Source of the DNA: Pseudomonas entomophila
GTDB taxonomy: Bacteria; Pseudomonadota; Gammaproteobacteria; Pseudomonadales; Pseudomonadaceae
DNA length: 64,000 bases
Direction of reading: 5' to 3'
Assembly: GCF_013523125.1 (NCBI RefSeq)
Contig: NZ_JAAMQJ010000017.1
Coordinates: forward strand, 1-64,000
Part shown: in pieces, positions 1-9,999 of the stretch
How positions within the stretch are numbered: position 1 is the first letter of the stretch
Layout: the number at the start of each line of letters is the position of its first letter
Program-made: the position numbers and the translations under genes
Notes under the pieces: model-generated
Database searches by the model: none
Told to the model about the DNA's origin: nothing
What the model saw: the letters and a program-made list of their open reading frames with translations, nothing else

Positions 1-24
1 TAATTGCCCGTGAGGCTTGACCAT
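1..24 (+). rRNA. 23S rRNA, 3' end only
   Basis: The first bases match the conserved 3' terminus of bacterial 23S rRNA (…CCCGTGAGGCTTGACC), which in Pseudomonas lies just upstream of 5S. The rest of the gene is outside the window. The exact last base is estimated. Bases 25-149 are the 23S-5S spacer; I see no tRNA in it. Confidence 0.85.
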
Positions 25-149
25 ATAACACCCAAGCAATCTGCCAGGCGCAGGTTGGGTGTGAAGACACACGAACCGAAAGTTCGCGAACACACAAAGA
101 TCACATATCCGAATCTGCTGGCCTGTCATACGACGGTCCGGCTACCGAA

Positions 150-268
150 TTTCTTGGCGACCATAGAGCATTGGAACCACCTGATCCCTTCCCGAACTCA
201 GCAGTGAAACGATGCATCGCCGATGGTAGTGTGGGGTTTCCCCATGTGAGAGTAGGTCATCGCCAAGA
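150..268 (+). rRNA. 5S ribosomal RNA
   Basis: The stretch contains the Pseudomonas 5S core: GACCATAGAGCATTGG, CCCGAACTCAGCAGTGAAAC, CGCCGATGGTAGTGTGGGG and GAGAGTAGGTCATCGCC. The terminal stem pairs CTTGGCGA (153-160) with TCGCCAAG (260-267). Ends are set by that stem and the usual length near 120 nt, so they may be off by a few bases. Confidence 0.95.
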
Positions 269-278
269 TTCATTTCGC

Positions 279-313
279 AAAACCCCTATCTGCGCATGCA
301 GGTAGGGGTTTTG
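279..313 (+). terminator. rRNA operon terminator
   Basis: An AAAACCCCTA arm and a TAGGGGTTTT arm flank a short loop, giving a long stem ending in T residues directly behind the 5S gene. This is a rho-independent terminator for the rRNA operon. Confidence 0.85.
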
Positions 314-394
314 TCTTTGCGCGTGTAGAAAAAATGCACGCTGTCCCCATGGTAAGGTTTCTCTTTCGCCCGTCTGCTTCACCAGGATGACCCG

Positions 395-3300
395 ATGCCC
401 ACCACCGTCCGCCCGCAACCTGGCTTCATGATCGTCCACGGCAACCGGCTGGACGACTTGCGCAGCCTGGTCGTCAGCTGGATGCGCCGGATGCCGCTCG
501 CTCCCCTGGAAAACGAAATTGCCCTGGTGCAAAGCAACGGCATCGCCCAGTGGCTGAAGCTGGCCCTGGCCGAAGACCCCTTGGACGACGACCAGGGCGG
601 CTGTGGCATCGCTGCCGCCATCGATGTTCAACTGCCGGGCAGCTTCATCTGGCAGTTGTACCGCAAGGTCATGGGTCGCGAAGAGATCCCGGAGGTGTCG
701 CTGCTCGACAAGGGACCGCTCACCTGGCGGCTCATGCGCCTGTTGCCCGCCTTGATCGAGCGCCCGCATTTCGAGCCGCTGCGGCGTTTCCTGACCGACG
801 ACGATGACCTGCGCAAGCGTTATCAACTGGCCGAACGGCTGGCCGACCTGTTCGACCAGTACCAGGTCTACCGGGCCGACTGGCTCGACGATTGGTCTCA
901 AGGCAAACACGTTCTGCACTCCGCACGTGACGAGCGCAAACCGCTGCCGCCGGGTAATTGCTGGCAAGCCGAACTGTGGAAGGCGCTGCTCGACGATGTG
1001 GGCGAGCAGGGCATGGCGCAGAGCCGTGCCGGGGTGCATCTGCGGTTCATGCGGCGCATGGAGGCTCTGGAGGCCCCCCCCAAGGGGTTGCCGTCACGGG
1101 TCATCGTGTTCGGCATCTCTTCCTTGCCCGCCCAGGTACTCGAAGCGCTCGCGGCGCTCTCGCGGTTCAGCCAGGTGCTGCTGTGCGTGCACAATCCCTG
1201 CCGCCACCACTGGGCCGACATCGTCGCCGACAAGGACCTGCTACGGCATCACTACAAACGCCAACAGCGCAAGCAGGGCATGCCCCAGGATCTCGACCCC
1301 GAGGCCATGCACCAGCATGCGCATCCTTTGCTCGCGGCCTGGGGCAAGCAAGGGCGCGACTACATCAGCCTGCTCGACAGCCACGATGATCCCAGCGTCT
1401 ATCAGGGCATCTTCAGCGAAGGTCGCATCGATCTGTTCAGCGAGGCAGGCACCCAGACGTTGTTGAATCAATTGCAGGACGACATCCTCGAACTGCGCCC
1501 CCTGACGGAGACCCGGGACCTCTGGCCAGCCGTCGACCCGCGCACGGATGCCTCCATCCGCTTTCACGTGGCCCACAGCCCCCAGCGCGAAGTGGAGATC
1601 CTGCATGATCAACTGCTGGATGCCTTCAGTCACGACCCCACACTGCGCCCGCGCGACATCATCGTCATGCTGCCGGACATCAACACCTACGCGCCCCACG
1701 TACGCGCAGTCTTCGGCCAGATCGACCGTACGGATCCGCGCTACATCCCCTTCACCCTGACCGACCAGGGCCAGCGCGGCCGCGACCCGTTGCTGATCGC
1801 CCTCGAACACCTGCTCAAGCTGCCCGACAGCCGCTTTGCGGTCAGCGAAGTGCTGGACCTGCTGGACGTACCGGCGCTGCGCGCGCGTTTCGGTATCCAG
1901 GAGGGCGACCTGCCCACCTTGCATCGCTGGATCGAAGGCGCCGGCATCCGCTGGGGGCTGGACGCCGTACAGCGCGCCTCGCTCGGTCTGCCGGAAGGGT
2001 TGGAGCAGAACAGTTGGCGTTTCGGCCTGCGGCGCATGTTGCTGGGTTACGCGGTAGGCAATGGCGAAGGCTGGGACGACATCGAGCCGTTCGATGAAAT
2101 CGGTGGGCTCGACGCCACCCTGATCGGCCCGCTGGTGGCCTTGCTCGACGCGTTGGATGTCGCCTTGTACAGCCTCTCGCAACCTGCCACCGCCACCGAG
2201 TGGGGCGAGCGCTTGAACGCCTTGCTGCAGGTGTTCTTCCTGGCCCAGGACGAACACGACGATTACCTGCTGGTGCAGTTGCAGACCCTGCGCGAAACCT
2301 GGCTGCAGACCTGCGAATCGGTCGGCCTGCAGGATGAGCTGCCCTTGACCGTCGTGCGCGAAGCCTGGTTGGCCGGGCTCGACGACGGCAAGCTGTCGCA
2401 GCGGTTCCTGGCCGGCTCGGTGAATTTCTGCACGCTCATGCCCATGCGCGCGATTCCGTTCCGTATCGTCTGCCTGTTGGGCATGAACGATGGCGATTAC
2501 CCACGTGCACAACCGCCGCTGGATTTCGACCTGATGGCCTCGGACTACCGACCCGGTGACCGTTCGCGCCGCGAGGACGATCGCTACCTGCTGCTCGAAG
2601 CCTTGCTCTCGGCTCAGGAGCGCTTGTACGTCAGTTGGGTCGGGCGCAGCATCCGCGACAACAGCGAGCGGCCGTCCTCGGTATTGATCGGCCAGCTGCG
2701 TGACCACCTGGCCAGCGGCTGGCGACTGGCATCGTCCGCGCCGGACGCGCTCGAGGACAGCGGCACCCAACTGGTCGAGGCGTTGACCCAGGAACATCCG
2801 TTGCAGCCGTTCAGTCGGCGCTACTACCAGAAGGACGGCGCGCTGTTCAGCTTCGCCCAGGAATGGCACGCGCTGCATCAGGCCGAGACCGTCGCCTTGC
2901 CCAGGGCGGACGCACTCCAGGCCCACGTCAGCGACGAACCCTTGAGCCTGGCGCAACTGCAGGATTTCCTGCGCCACCCGGTCCGGCACTTCTTCAGTCA
3001 ACGGCTGAAGGTGTTCTTCGAGACCTTCGAGGATCCCATCGCCGACGAGGAACCCTTCACCCTGGACGGTCTGCAACGCTATGTGCTCAGCGAAACCCTC
3101 CTGAACGCGGCGCTGGTCGAGCCGGCGCGCGCCGAGCAGGTCCTCGAGCGCGGTGCCAAGCGGCTGCAAGCCAGCGGTCTGCTGCCCCTGGCCGGTTTCG
3201 GCGAATGCCTGCAAGCCGAACTGGTCGAGCCGCTGCCGGGTATCCTGCACCGCTACCGGCAGTTGCTGCAGCGTTGGCCCGACGACCTCCAGCAGGCCTT

Positions 3301-3874
3301 GCCGCTGCGCTTCGCCCACGCCGGGCTGCGTCTCGAGGGCTGGCTGGGACGTGCCTACCAAGCCATGGACGGCAGCCTGCTGAGCATCAGCACGGTGCCC
3401 AACACCTTGCAGGCGGGCAAGGCCAGCCTGAAATGGCACCGTCTCATCGCCACCTGGACGCTCCACCTGGCCGCAGCGGCCTCGGGGCTGCGGCTGCACA
3501 GCGCCGTGGTGGCCGCCGATGTCACCTTGCTGCTGGCGCCCTTGCCGGTCGACGAAGCGCGCGAGCGGCTCGGCGAACTGTTGCTGGCGCGCCAGGCTGG
3601 CATGAGCGCGCCGCTGCCGGTCGCGGCCAAGACCGCCTTCGCCTGGCTGTCCCAGGACGACCCGGACAAGGCTTGGGCGGCGGCCGCCAAGGCGTACGAA
3701 GGCGATGGTCAGAACAGTGCGGGCGAGCGCGCCGAGCACCTGGCGCTGTCACGGCAGTTCCCGGATTTTGCCGCGCTGGCTGAGGACGAGACCTTCACCG
3801 GCTGGTGCGAAACCTTGTACCGACCGCTCTACACCGCGGATTGGCAGACCTTCGGCAAGGACGACATGGCATGA
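395..3874 (+). CDS. recC: Exodeoxyribonuclease V gamma subunit RecC
   Basis: RecC is the non-catalytic partner of RecB and RecD in the RecBCD helicase-nuclease; it splits the DNA strands and recognises Chi. The 1159-aa product starts with a segment typical of RecC (FMIVHGNRLDDLRSLVVSW) and carries the degenerate helicase-like fold (SNGIAQWLKLAL, LPGSFIWQLYRKV) followed by an inactivated nuclease-like C-terminal region. Length fits the family. It is the first gene of recC-recB-recD, and its TGA overlaps the recB ATG in an ATGA, so translation is probably coupled. Base composition is GC-rich like the rest of the backbone. Confidence 0.97.
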   Translation: MPTTVRPQPGFMIVHGNRLDDLRSLVVSWMRRMPLAPLENEIALVQSNGIAQWLKLALAEDPLDDDQGGCGIAAAIDVQLPGSFIWQLYRKVMGREEIPEVSLLDKGPLTWRLMRLLPALIERPHFEPLRRFLTDDDDLRKRYQLAERLADLFDQYQVYRADWLDDWSQGKHVLHSARDERKPLPPGNCWQAELWKALLDDVGEQGMAQSRAGVHLRFMRRMEALEAPPKGLPSRVIVFGISSLPAQVLEALAALSRFSQVLLCVHNPCRHHWADIVADKDLLRHHYKRQQRKQGMPQDLDPEAMHQHAHPLLAAWGKQGRDYISLLDSHDDPSVYQGIFSEGRIDLFSEAGTQTLLNQLQDDILELRPLTETRDLWPAVDPRTDASIRFHVAHSPQREVEILHDQLLDAFSHDPTLRPRDIIVMLPDINTYAPHVRAVFGQIDRTDPRYIPFTLTDQGQRGRDPLLIALEHLLKLPDSRFAVSEVLDLLDVPALRARFGIQEGDLPTLHRWIEGAGIRWGLDAVQRASLGLPEGLEQNSWRFGLRRMLLGYAVGNGEGWDDIEPFDEIGGLDATLIGPLVALLDALDVALYSLSQPATATEWGERLNALLQVFFLAQDEHDDYLLVQLQTLRETWLQTCESVGLQDELPLTVVREAWLAGLDDGKLSQRFLAGSVNFCTLMPMRAIPFRIVCLLGMNDGDYPRAQPPLDFDLMASDYRPGDRSRREDDRYLLLEALLSAQERLYVSWVGRSIRDNSERPSSVLIGQLRDHLASGWRLASSAPDALEDSGTQLVEALTQEHPLQPFSRRYYQKDGALFSFAQEWHALHQAETVALPRADALQAHVSDEPLSLAQLQDFLRHPVRHFFSQRLKVFFETFEDPIADEEPFTLDGLQRYVLSETLLNAALVEPARAEQVLERGAKRLQASGLLPLAGFGECLQAELVEPLPGILHRYRQLLQRWPDDLQQALPLRFAHAGLRLEGWLGRAYQAMDGSLLSISTVPNTLQAGKASLKWHRLIATWTLHLAAAASGLRLHSAVVAADVTLLLAPLPVDEARERLGELLLARQAGMSAPLPVAAKTAFAWLSQDDPDKAWAAAAKAYEGDGQNSAGERAEHLALSRQFPDFAALAEDETFTGWCETLYRPLYTADWQTFGKDDMA

Positions 3875-6800
3875 CTCAGGTGCGTCCCCTGGCCCTGCGC
3901 TTTCCTCTGCACGGCAGCCAACTGATCGAAGCGAGCGCCGGGACCGGCAAGACCTTCACCATTTCCGCGCTCTACCTGCGCCTGGTCCTGGGTCATGGTG
4001 GCGAGCAAGGGTTCACTGGCGAGCTATTGCCGCCGCAGATCCTCGTGGTGACCTTCACCGATGCGGCGACCAAGGAGTTGCGCGAGCGCATCCGCACCCG
4101 GCTGGCCGAAGCGGCGCGGTTCTTCCGCGGCGATGTGCAAGAGGCCGACCCGCTGCTGCGCCAGTTGCGCGACGACTACCCGGCCGAGGCCTGGCCGCGC
4201 TGCGCCAGCCGCCTGGATATCGCCGTGCAGTGGATGGACGAAGCGGCCATCTCGACGATCCATGGCTGGTGCCAACGCATGCTGCGCGAGCATGCCTTCG
4301 ACAGCGGCAGCCTGTTCACCCAGAACCTGGAGACCGACCACAGCGAACTGCTGGCCCAGGTGATGCGCGATTACTGGCGTCGCTTCTGCTATGCCATGAG
4401 CGGCGAGGCCCTGGCCTGGGTGCGCGGCCATTGGGGCAGCCCGGATGCGCTGCTGGGCAAGGTCCGCCCGCTGTTCGGCCGACGCAGCATCGACAGCCGC
4501 GAGGAGGAACCGCAGCAACTGATCGACGCCGTCCTGCGCCAGCGTGCCGAACAACTGGCGGCGCTCAAGGCACCGTGGCGGCAATGGGCCGACGAACTGC
4601 TGCAGATCTGCCGCGACGCCACCGCCGCCAAGCAGGTCAACGGCAAGCTGCTGCAGGCCCGCTACTTCGAGCCCTGGTTCGAGAGGCTCAAGCAGTGGGC
4701 TGGCGACGAGCACGCCGTGGAGCTGGACCTCAAGACCGGTTTCACCCGGCTGACCCGCGACGGCCTGGCCGAAGCCTGGAAGAGCGGCATGCCGCCGGAG
4801 CACCCTGGCCTGGAGGCCATGGAGACCCTGGCCGCCCAGCTCGAACGTCTGCCGGCGCCCGATGCCTGTCTGCTGGAGCATGCCGCCGCCTGGGTGATCC
4901 AGCGCTTCGAGGCGGAGAAGCGCCGACGTGCCGAAATGGGCTTCGACGACATGCTGCTGCGCCTGCGCCAGGCCTTGCAGGGCGAGGCCGGCGAGCGCCT
5001 GGCGACGCTGATCCGCGAGCAGTTCCCGGTGGCCATGATCGACGAGTTCCAGGACACCGATCCGGTGCAGTACGGCATCTTCGAGCGCATCTACCACATC
5101 GCCGACAACCGCCCGGCCACCGGCCTGTTCATGATCGGCGACCCCAAGCAGGCGATCTACGCCTTTCGCGGTGCCGACATCCACACCTACCTGGCCGCGC
5201 GCCTGGCCACGGCCGGCCGGTTGCACAGCCTGGACACCAACTTTCGCTCCAGCCAGGCGATGGTCAGCGCGGTCAATCGGGTGTTCCAGCAAGCCGAGCA
5301 GCGCGAGCAGGGGCGCGGCGCCTTCCTGTTCCGCCGCGGCGCGTACAACCCGCTGCCCTTCCTCGAGGTCAACGCCAAGGGGCGCGACGAGCGCCTGCTG
5401 ATCGACGGGGAGGGCACGCCCGCCCTGCAGGTGTGGCACCTCGGCAGCGACGAGCCGGTGTCGGGCACCCAGTACCGTCAGGCCATGGCGGCCAGCTGCG
5501 CCAGCCATGTGGTGTCGCTGCTGACCGGCGCCCTGGCCGGACGTACCGGCTTCGAGACGGCCGATGGCACGCTCAGGCCCTGTCAGCCGTCGGACATCGC
5601 CATCCTGGTGCGCGACGGGCGCGAAGCGCAGATCGTGCGCGAACACCTGGCCGCGCGCGATGTGCGCAGCGTCTACCTGTCGGACAAGGATTCGGTGTTC
5701 GCCGCCCAGGAGGCGCGTGACCTGCTGGCCTGGCTCAAGGCCTGCGCCGAGCCGGACGTGGAGCGCCTGCTCAAGGCCGCCCTCGCCAGCCCGACCCTGA
5801 ACCTGGGCCTGGACGCCCTGGAAGCGCTCAACCGTGACGAACGGATCTGGGAGCGCTGGGTCATGCAGTTCCGCCAGTACCGTCACCTGTGGCGCCTGCA
5901 AGGCGTGCTGCCGATGCTGCGCCGGCTGTTGCACGACTTCGCCCTGCCGCGCACGCTGTTCGGGCGCAGCGACGGCGAGCGGGTGTTGACCAACCTGCTG
6001 CACCTGGCCGAGCTGCTGCAGCAGGCGGCCACCGAGCTGGACGGCGAGCAGGCGTTGATTCGTCATCTTGCCGAGCAGCTGGTCAACTCGGGCCAGGCCG
6101 GCGAAGAGCAGATCCTGCGGCTGGAAAGCGACGAGCACCTAGTCAAGGTGGTGACCATCCACAAGTCCAAAGGGCTGGAGTACCCGCTGGTCTACCTGCC
6201 TTTCGTCTGCACCAGCAAGCCGGTGGACGGCCAGCGCCTGCCGCTGATCTGGCATGACGACGAAGGTCAGGCGCACCTGACCCTGACCCCGGATCGCGAA
6301 CAGATCGCCCGCGCCGACGACGAGCGTCTGGCCGAAGACCTGCGCCTGCTCTACGTGGCGCTGACCCGTGCCCAGCATGCCTGCTGGCTGGGGGTCGCCG
6401 ACCTCAAGCGCGGCGCCAGCAAGGCGTCGCGCCTGCACCTATCGGGGGTCGGCTACCTGCTGGGTGGCGGCGAGCCTTTGCCATCCTCCGCGGCGTTGGG
6501 CGACTGGCTGGCAAACCTGCGCGGCGAGACCGAGGCGCTCGCCGTCATGGCACCGCCCGAGGCCGATGCCCGGCGCTATGCCGGTCGGGCCGAACGCAGC
6601 GAGGTGAGCGCCGCCCGCCGTCCGCGCCGGTCTGCGGCCGAGGCCTGGTGGATCGCCTCCTACAGCGCCTTGCGCGTCGGCACCCAGGCGCTCGAGCTGA
6701 CCGCCGACACCTCGCTCGCCCAGCAACTGCTCGACGATGAACGCGCCGACGTGCAGCCGCGCAGCGTGGCGGCTGACAGTGGCGACATTCACCGTTTCCC

Positions 6801-7551
6801 GCGAGGGCCCAACCCTGGCACCTTCCTCCACGGCTTGCTGGAGTGGGCCGGCCGCCAGGGCTTCGCCGAGGTCAGTGCCGATCCCGAGCAGATCGGGCGC
6901 ACCGTCGGCCAGCGCTGCAACCGCCGCGACTGGACCGGCTGGATCCCGACCCTGACCCAGTGGTTGCAGCGCCTACTGGTCCAGCCCATGCCGCTGGCGC
7001 CCGACCAGCCGCCCGTGGCCCTGAGCGCGCTGAGTCAGTACCAGATCGAGATGGAATTCTGGTTCGCCAGCCACCAGGTCGAGGTGTCCACCCTCGATTA
7101 CCTGGTCGGCCAGCACGTGCATGCCGGCAGGCCGCGCCTGGCCATCGAGTCGTCACGGCTCAACGGCATGTTCAAAGGCTTCATCGACCTGGCCTTCGAG
7201 CACGAGGGCCAGTACTACGTGGTCGACTACAAGTCCAACTGGCTCGGCCCCGACGACGCCGCCTACAGCCAGGCGGCCATGGAGCAGGTCGTGCTCGAGC
7301 ACCGCTACGACCTGCAGTACGTGCTCTACCTGCTGGCCCTGCACCGTCAGCTGCGCGCGCGATTGCCGGATTACGACTACGACCGGGACGTCGGCGGTGC
7401 GATCTTCCTGTTCCTGCGCGGCCTGGACGCGCCAAGCCAGGGCGTGTATTTCGTCAAGCCGCCGCGCGCGCTGATCGAGCAGCTGGACGCCTTGTTCCAG
7501 GGGATCTATCGCCCGCACCAGACCGATCTGTTCCAGGATGACCTGCCATGA
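3871..7551 (+). CDS. recB: Exodeoxyribonuclease V beta subunit RecB
   Basis: RecB is the 3'-5' helicase and the nuclease of RecBCD, used in repair of double-strand breaks and degradation of foreign linear DNA. The 1226-aa product has a UvrD-type helicase: Walker A EASAGTGKTF near residue 22, motif II IDEFQDTDPVQY near 390, motif III/IV FRGADIHTYL, and TIHKSKGLEYPL near 765. The C-terminal nuclease shows D…VVDYKSNW and YDLQYVLYLLAL. The start at the ATGA overlap with recC was chosen over an in-frame start 66 bases upstream inside recC, because the N-terminus then begins right before the helicase core. Confidence 0.97.
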   Translation: MTQVRPLALRFPLHGSQLIEASAGTGKTFTISALYLRLVLGHGGEQGFTGELLPPQILVVTFTDAATKELRERIRTRLAEAARFFRGDVQEADPLLRQLRDDYPAEAWPRCASRLDIAVQWMDEAAISTIHGWCQRMLREHAFDSGSLFTQNLETDHSELLAQVMRDYWRRFCYAMSGEALAWVRGHWGSPDALLGKVRPLFGRRSIDSREEEPQQLIDAVLRQRAEQLAALKAPWRQWADELLQICRDATAAKQVNGKLLQARYFEPWFERLKQWAGDEHAVELDLKTGFTRLTRDGLAEAWKSGMPPEHPGLEAMETLAAQLERLPAPDACLLEHAAAWVIQRFEAEKRRRAEMGFDDMLLRLRQALQGEAGERLATLIREQFPVAMIDEFQDTDPVQYGIFERIYHIADNRPATGLFMIGDPKQAIYAFRGADIHTYLAARLATAGRLHSLDTNFRSSQAMVSAVNRVFQQAEQREQGRGAFLFRRGAYNPLPFLEVNAKGRDERLLIDGEGTPALQVWHLGSDEPVSGTQYRQAMAASCASHVVSLLTGALAGRTGFETADGTLRPCQPSDIAILVRDGREAQIVREHLAARDVRSVYLSDKDSVFAAQEARDLLAWLKACAEPDVERLLKAALASPTLNLGLDALEALNRDERIWERWVMQFRQYRHLWRLQGVLPMLRRLLHDFALPRTLFGRSDGERVLTNLLHLAELLQQAATELDGEQALIRHLAEQLVNSGQAGEEQILRLESDEHLVKVVTIHKSKGLEYPLVYLPFVCTSKPVDGQRLPLIWHDDEGQAHLTLTPDREQIARADDERLAEDLRLLYVALTRAQHACWLGVADLKRGASKASRLHLSGVGYLLGGGEPLPSSAALGDWLANLRGETEALAVMAPPEADARRYAGRAERSEVSAARRPRRSAAEAWWIASYSALRVGTQALELTADTSLAQQLLDDERADVQPRSVAADSGDIHRFPRGPNPGTFLHGLLEWAGRQGFAEVSADPEQIGRTVGQRCNRRDWTGWIPTLTQWLQRLLVQPMPLAPDQPPVALSALSQYQIEMEFWFASHQVEVSTLDYLVGQHVHAGRPRLAIESSRLNGMFKGFIDLAFEHEGQYYVVDYKSNWLGPDDAAYSQAAMEQVVLEHRYDLQYVLYLLALHRQLRARLPDYDYDRDVGGAIFLFLRGLDAPSQGVYFVKPPRALIEQLDALFQGIYRPHQTDLFQDDLP

Positions 7552-9623
7552 AGCGCACCTTGAGTGACCTGCTCCCCACGCCGCTGCAGGCCTCGCACCT
7601 GGCCGCCCTGGCGCCCTTGCAGCGCAGCGAAGACCTGCAGGTGCTGCTCGATCGCTGGGTCGAGCGCGGCTGGCTGCGGCCCCTGGACCGTGCCTTCGTC
7701 GGCTTTCTGGCCACCCTGGAGCCCGGCTGCGACCCGCTGGTGCTGCTGGCCGCTGCCCTGGCCAGCCACCAGCTGGGCCATGGGCATGTCTGCCTGGACC
7801 TGCCCCAGACCCTCGAAGAGCCGGACTTCGCCCTGTCGCTGCCACCGGAAGGTGATGCCTTGGCCGGGCCCCTGCTGCTGCCGTCGCAACTGCTCGGCAC
7901 GCTGGATGCAGCGACCTGGCTGCAGCGCTTGCGCGACAGCACCCTGGTGGCCGACGGCGACGCCCCCACGCACCGCGAGCGTCCGCTGGTGGTGCGTCAC
8001 CAGCGCTTGTACCTGCGCCGTTACTGGCATTACGAGCGGCGTATCGACCAGGCCCTGCGCGAGCGCCTGCGTGTGGAGGAGCACCTGCCACCGGGGCTGG
8101 CGACGGACCTGGCGCGGCTGTTCGCCGACGGCGCGCCCTCCGGGCAGATCGACTGGCAGAAACTGGCCTGCGCCCTGGCTACCCGGGCCGCGTTCAGCAT
8201 CATCACCGGCGGCCCCGGTACTGGCAAGACCACCACGGTGGTGCGTCTGCTGGCGCTGCTGCAAGCCCCGGCGGTGGAGCAGGGCCGCCCGCTGCGCATC
8301 CGCCTGGCCGCACCGACCGGCAAGGCGGCCGCCCGCCTGACCGAGTCCATCGGCCAGCAGGTCGAACGCCTGGACGTGGACGCCGCGGTGCGCGAGCACA
8401 TTCCCACCGACGTCAGCACCGTGCACCGGTTGCTCGGCAGTCGACCAGGGTCGCGGCATTTCCGGCACCACGCCGGCAACCGTCTGCCGCTGGACGTGCT
8501 GGTGGTCGACGAAGCCTCGATGATCGACCTGGAAATGATGGCCAACCTGCTCGACGCCATGCCGCCCCAGGCTCGCCTGGTGCTGCTCGGGGACAAGGAC
8601 CAGCTCGCTTCGGTGGAAGCCGGCGCGGTGCTGGGCGATCTGTGCCGGGAGGCCGAGGAGGGCTTCTATTCGCCCGCGACCCTCGACTGGCTGCACCGGG
8701 TCAGTGGCGAGGCCCTGAGTGAAGCCGGCTTGCAGGTCGGTAGCGCCGAGCGGCATCCGCTGGCGCAGCAGTTGGTCATGCTGCGCCATTCCCGGCGCTT
8801 CGGCGAAGGCAGCGGCATCGGCCAACTGGCCCGGTGCGTCAACCGCCAGCAGGCCGGGCCGGCACGCGCGCTGCTCACCCAGGGCGCACACGACCTGTTC
8901 TGCCTGACCGTGCGCGGCGAACAGGACCGCGCCTTCGACCGCTTGCTGCTCGACGGGCTCGAGCAAGGCCCGGACGGGCCGCAGGGTTACCGGCTGTACC
9001 TGAACCAGCTGGGCCGCCGTCGCCCGCCGCCGCACACGCCCTGGGACGATCCCCGCTGGACCGCCTGGGCCGGCGAAGTGCTGCGCCAGTTCGAGAGCTT
9101 CCAGTTGCTGTGCGCGGTCAGGCGCGGCCCCTGGGGTGTCGAAGGCCTCAACCAGCGCGTCGCGGCGGTGCTGCACCGCGCCGGCCTGATCGACAACCAG
9201 CAGCTCTGGTACGAAGGGCGGCCCGTGCTGGTGACCCGCAACGACTACGGCCTGGGCCTGATGAACGGCGACATCGGCATCGCCCTGCGCCTGCCCGATG
9301 AGCAGGGCGAACCCATCCTGCGCGTGGCCTTCGCCCGCAACGACGGGCAGGGCGGCATCCGCTTCGTGCTGCCCAGCCGCCTCAACGACGTCGAGACCGT
9401 GTTCGCCATGACCGTGCACAAGTCCCAGGGCTCGGAGTTCGTCCACACCGCCCTGGTGCTGCCCGACGTGCTCAACCCGGTGCTGACCAAGGAACTGGTC
9501 TATACCGGTATCACCCGGGCCAAGCAGTGCTTCAGCTTGATCGAACCGCGCCAGGGCATCTTCGAAGAGGCCGTGACCCGCAAGGTCAGGCGCATTTCCG
9601 GACTGATGCTGGAGCAGTGCTGA
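7548..9623 (+). CDS. recD: Exodeoxyribonuclease V alpha subunit RecD
   Basis: RecD is the 5'-3' superfamily 1B helicase of RecBCD. The 691-aa product has Walker A TGGPGTGKTTTVVR near residue 220, motif II VVDEASMIDLEMM near 320, motif III LLGDKDQLASVEAG, and the C-terminal motif MTVHKSQGSEF followed by YTGITRAKQ. The ATG overlaps the recB stop in an ATGA. Length and motif order fit typical pseudomonad RecD. Confidence 0.97.
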   Translation: MKRTLSDLLPTPLQASHLAALAPLQRSEDLQVLLDRWVERGWLRPLDRAFVGFLATLEPGCDPLVLLAAALASHQLGHGHVCLDLPQTLEEPDFALSLPPEGDALAGPLLLPSQLLGTLDAATWLQRLRDSTLVADGDAPTHRERPLVVRHQRLYLRRYWHYERRIDQALRERLRVEEHLPPGLATDLARLFADGAPSGQIDWQKLACALATRAAFSIITGGPGTGKTTTVVRLLALLQAPAVEQGRPLRIRLAAPTGKAAARLTESIGQQVERLDVDAAVREHIPTDVSTVHRLLGSRPGSRHFRHHAGNRLPLDVLVVDEASMIDLEMMANLLDAMPPQARLVLLGDKDQLASVEAGAVLGDLCREAEEGFYSPATLDWLHRVSGEALSEAGLQVGSAERHPLAQQLVMLRHSRRFGEGSGIGQLARCVNRQQAGPARALLTQGAHDLFCLTVRGEQDRAFDRLLLDGLEQGPDGPQGYRLYLNQLGRRRPPPHTPWDDPRWTAWAGEVLRQFESFQLLCAVRRGPWGVEGLNQRVAAVLHRAGLIDNQQLWYEGRPVLVTRNDYGLGLMNGDIGIALRLPDEQGEPILRVAFARNDGQGGIRFVLPSRLNDVETVFAMTVHKSQGSEFVHTALVLPDVLNPVLTKELVYTGITRAKQCFSLIEPRQGIFEEAVTRKVRRISGLMLEQC

Positions 9624-9648
9624 CGCCATGACGCAGGAGTCTCAGACG

Positions 9649-9951
9649 ATGACCGAACGCCTTCACCCGTACGACCCTGCCGAAGCGCTGGAGACCCCCG
9701 AGGCCCTGGCTGCATTTCTGTCCGATGCGTTGGAGACCGAGGACATCGGCCACCTGATCCAGGCCCTGGACGTGGCGGCGCGGGCCAAGGCCCGCCAGAG
9801 CGACCCGTCGGCGGCCGAGGCCGTGACCGCAGCCCTGGCGCATGTGCCGGCTCACGCCGAGCTACCGTTGGACACCTTCCTGGCCGTGCTGCGTCGCCTG
9901 GGCATGACCTTGACGGTCTCTACCGGCAAGCAAGCACAGGGTCTGACGTAA
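9649..9951 (+). CDS. Orphan antitoxin-like protein (TIGR02684-type, divergent)
   Basis: A 100-aa protein whose first half (LHPYDPAEALETPEALAAF, LETEDIGHLIQALDVAARAK) resembles the N-terminus of HigA-like addiction module antidotes of the TIGR02684 type. The segment that should carry the helix-turn-helix is poorly conserved, while the final VLRRLGMTLTV again fits the family. No RelE/HigB-type toxin gene is adjacent: recD ends just upstream and a LysR gene lies convergently downstream. I chose the second ATG because GGAG lies nine bases before it; an upstream in-frame ATG at 9628 has no good ribosome site. It may be a domesticated antitoxin remnant. Confidence 0.65.
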   Translation: MTERLHPYDPAEALETPEALAAFLSDALETEDIGHLIQALDVAARAKARQSDPSAAEAVTAALAHVPAHAELPLDTFLAVLRRLGMTLTVSTGKQAQGLT

Positions 9952-9999
9952 GAGGGCGCCCGTCGCCCGGTGATCGGAACAGCGAGCGATCCGGCAGGC

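Noticed and set aside
4..207. 67-codon frame across the 23S end and 5S gene
   Set aside because: Lies inside rRNA sequence and spacer.
1241..3739. 832-codon open frame on the minus strand opposite recC
   Set aside because: It is antisense to a clear recC. High GC codon bias leaves the opposite frame open; the translation has no family resemblance.
4024..6138. 704-codon minus-strand frame opposite recB
   Set aside because: Same GC artefact, with low-complexity Gln/Ala/Gly/Leu-rich translation.
7506..9629. 707-codon minus-strand frame opposite recD
   Set aside because: Antisense to recD; no recognisable domain.
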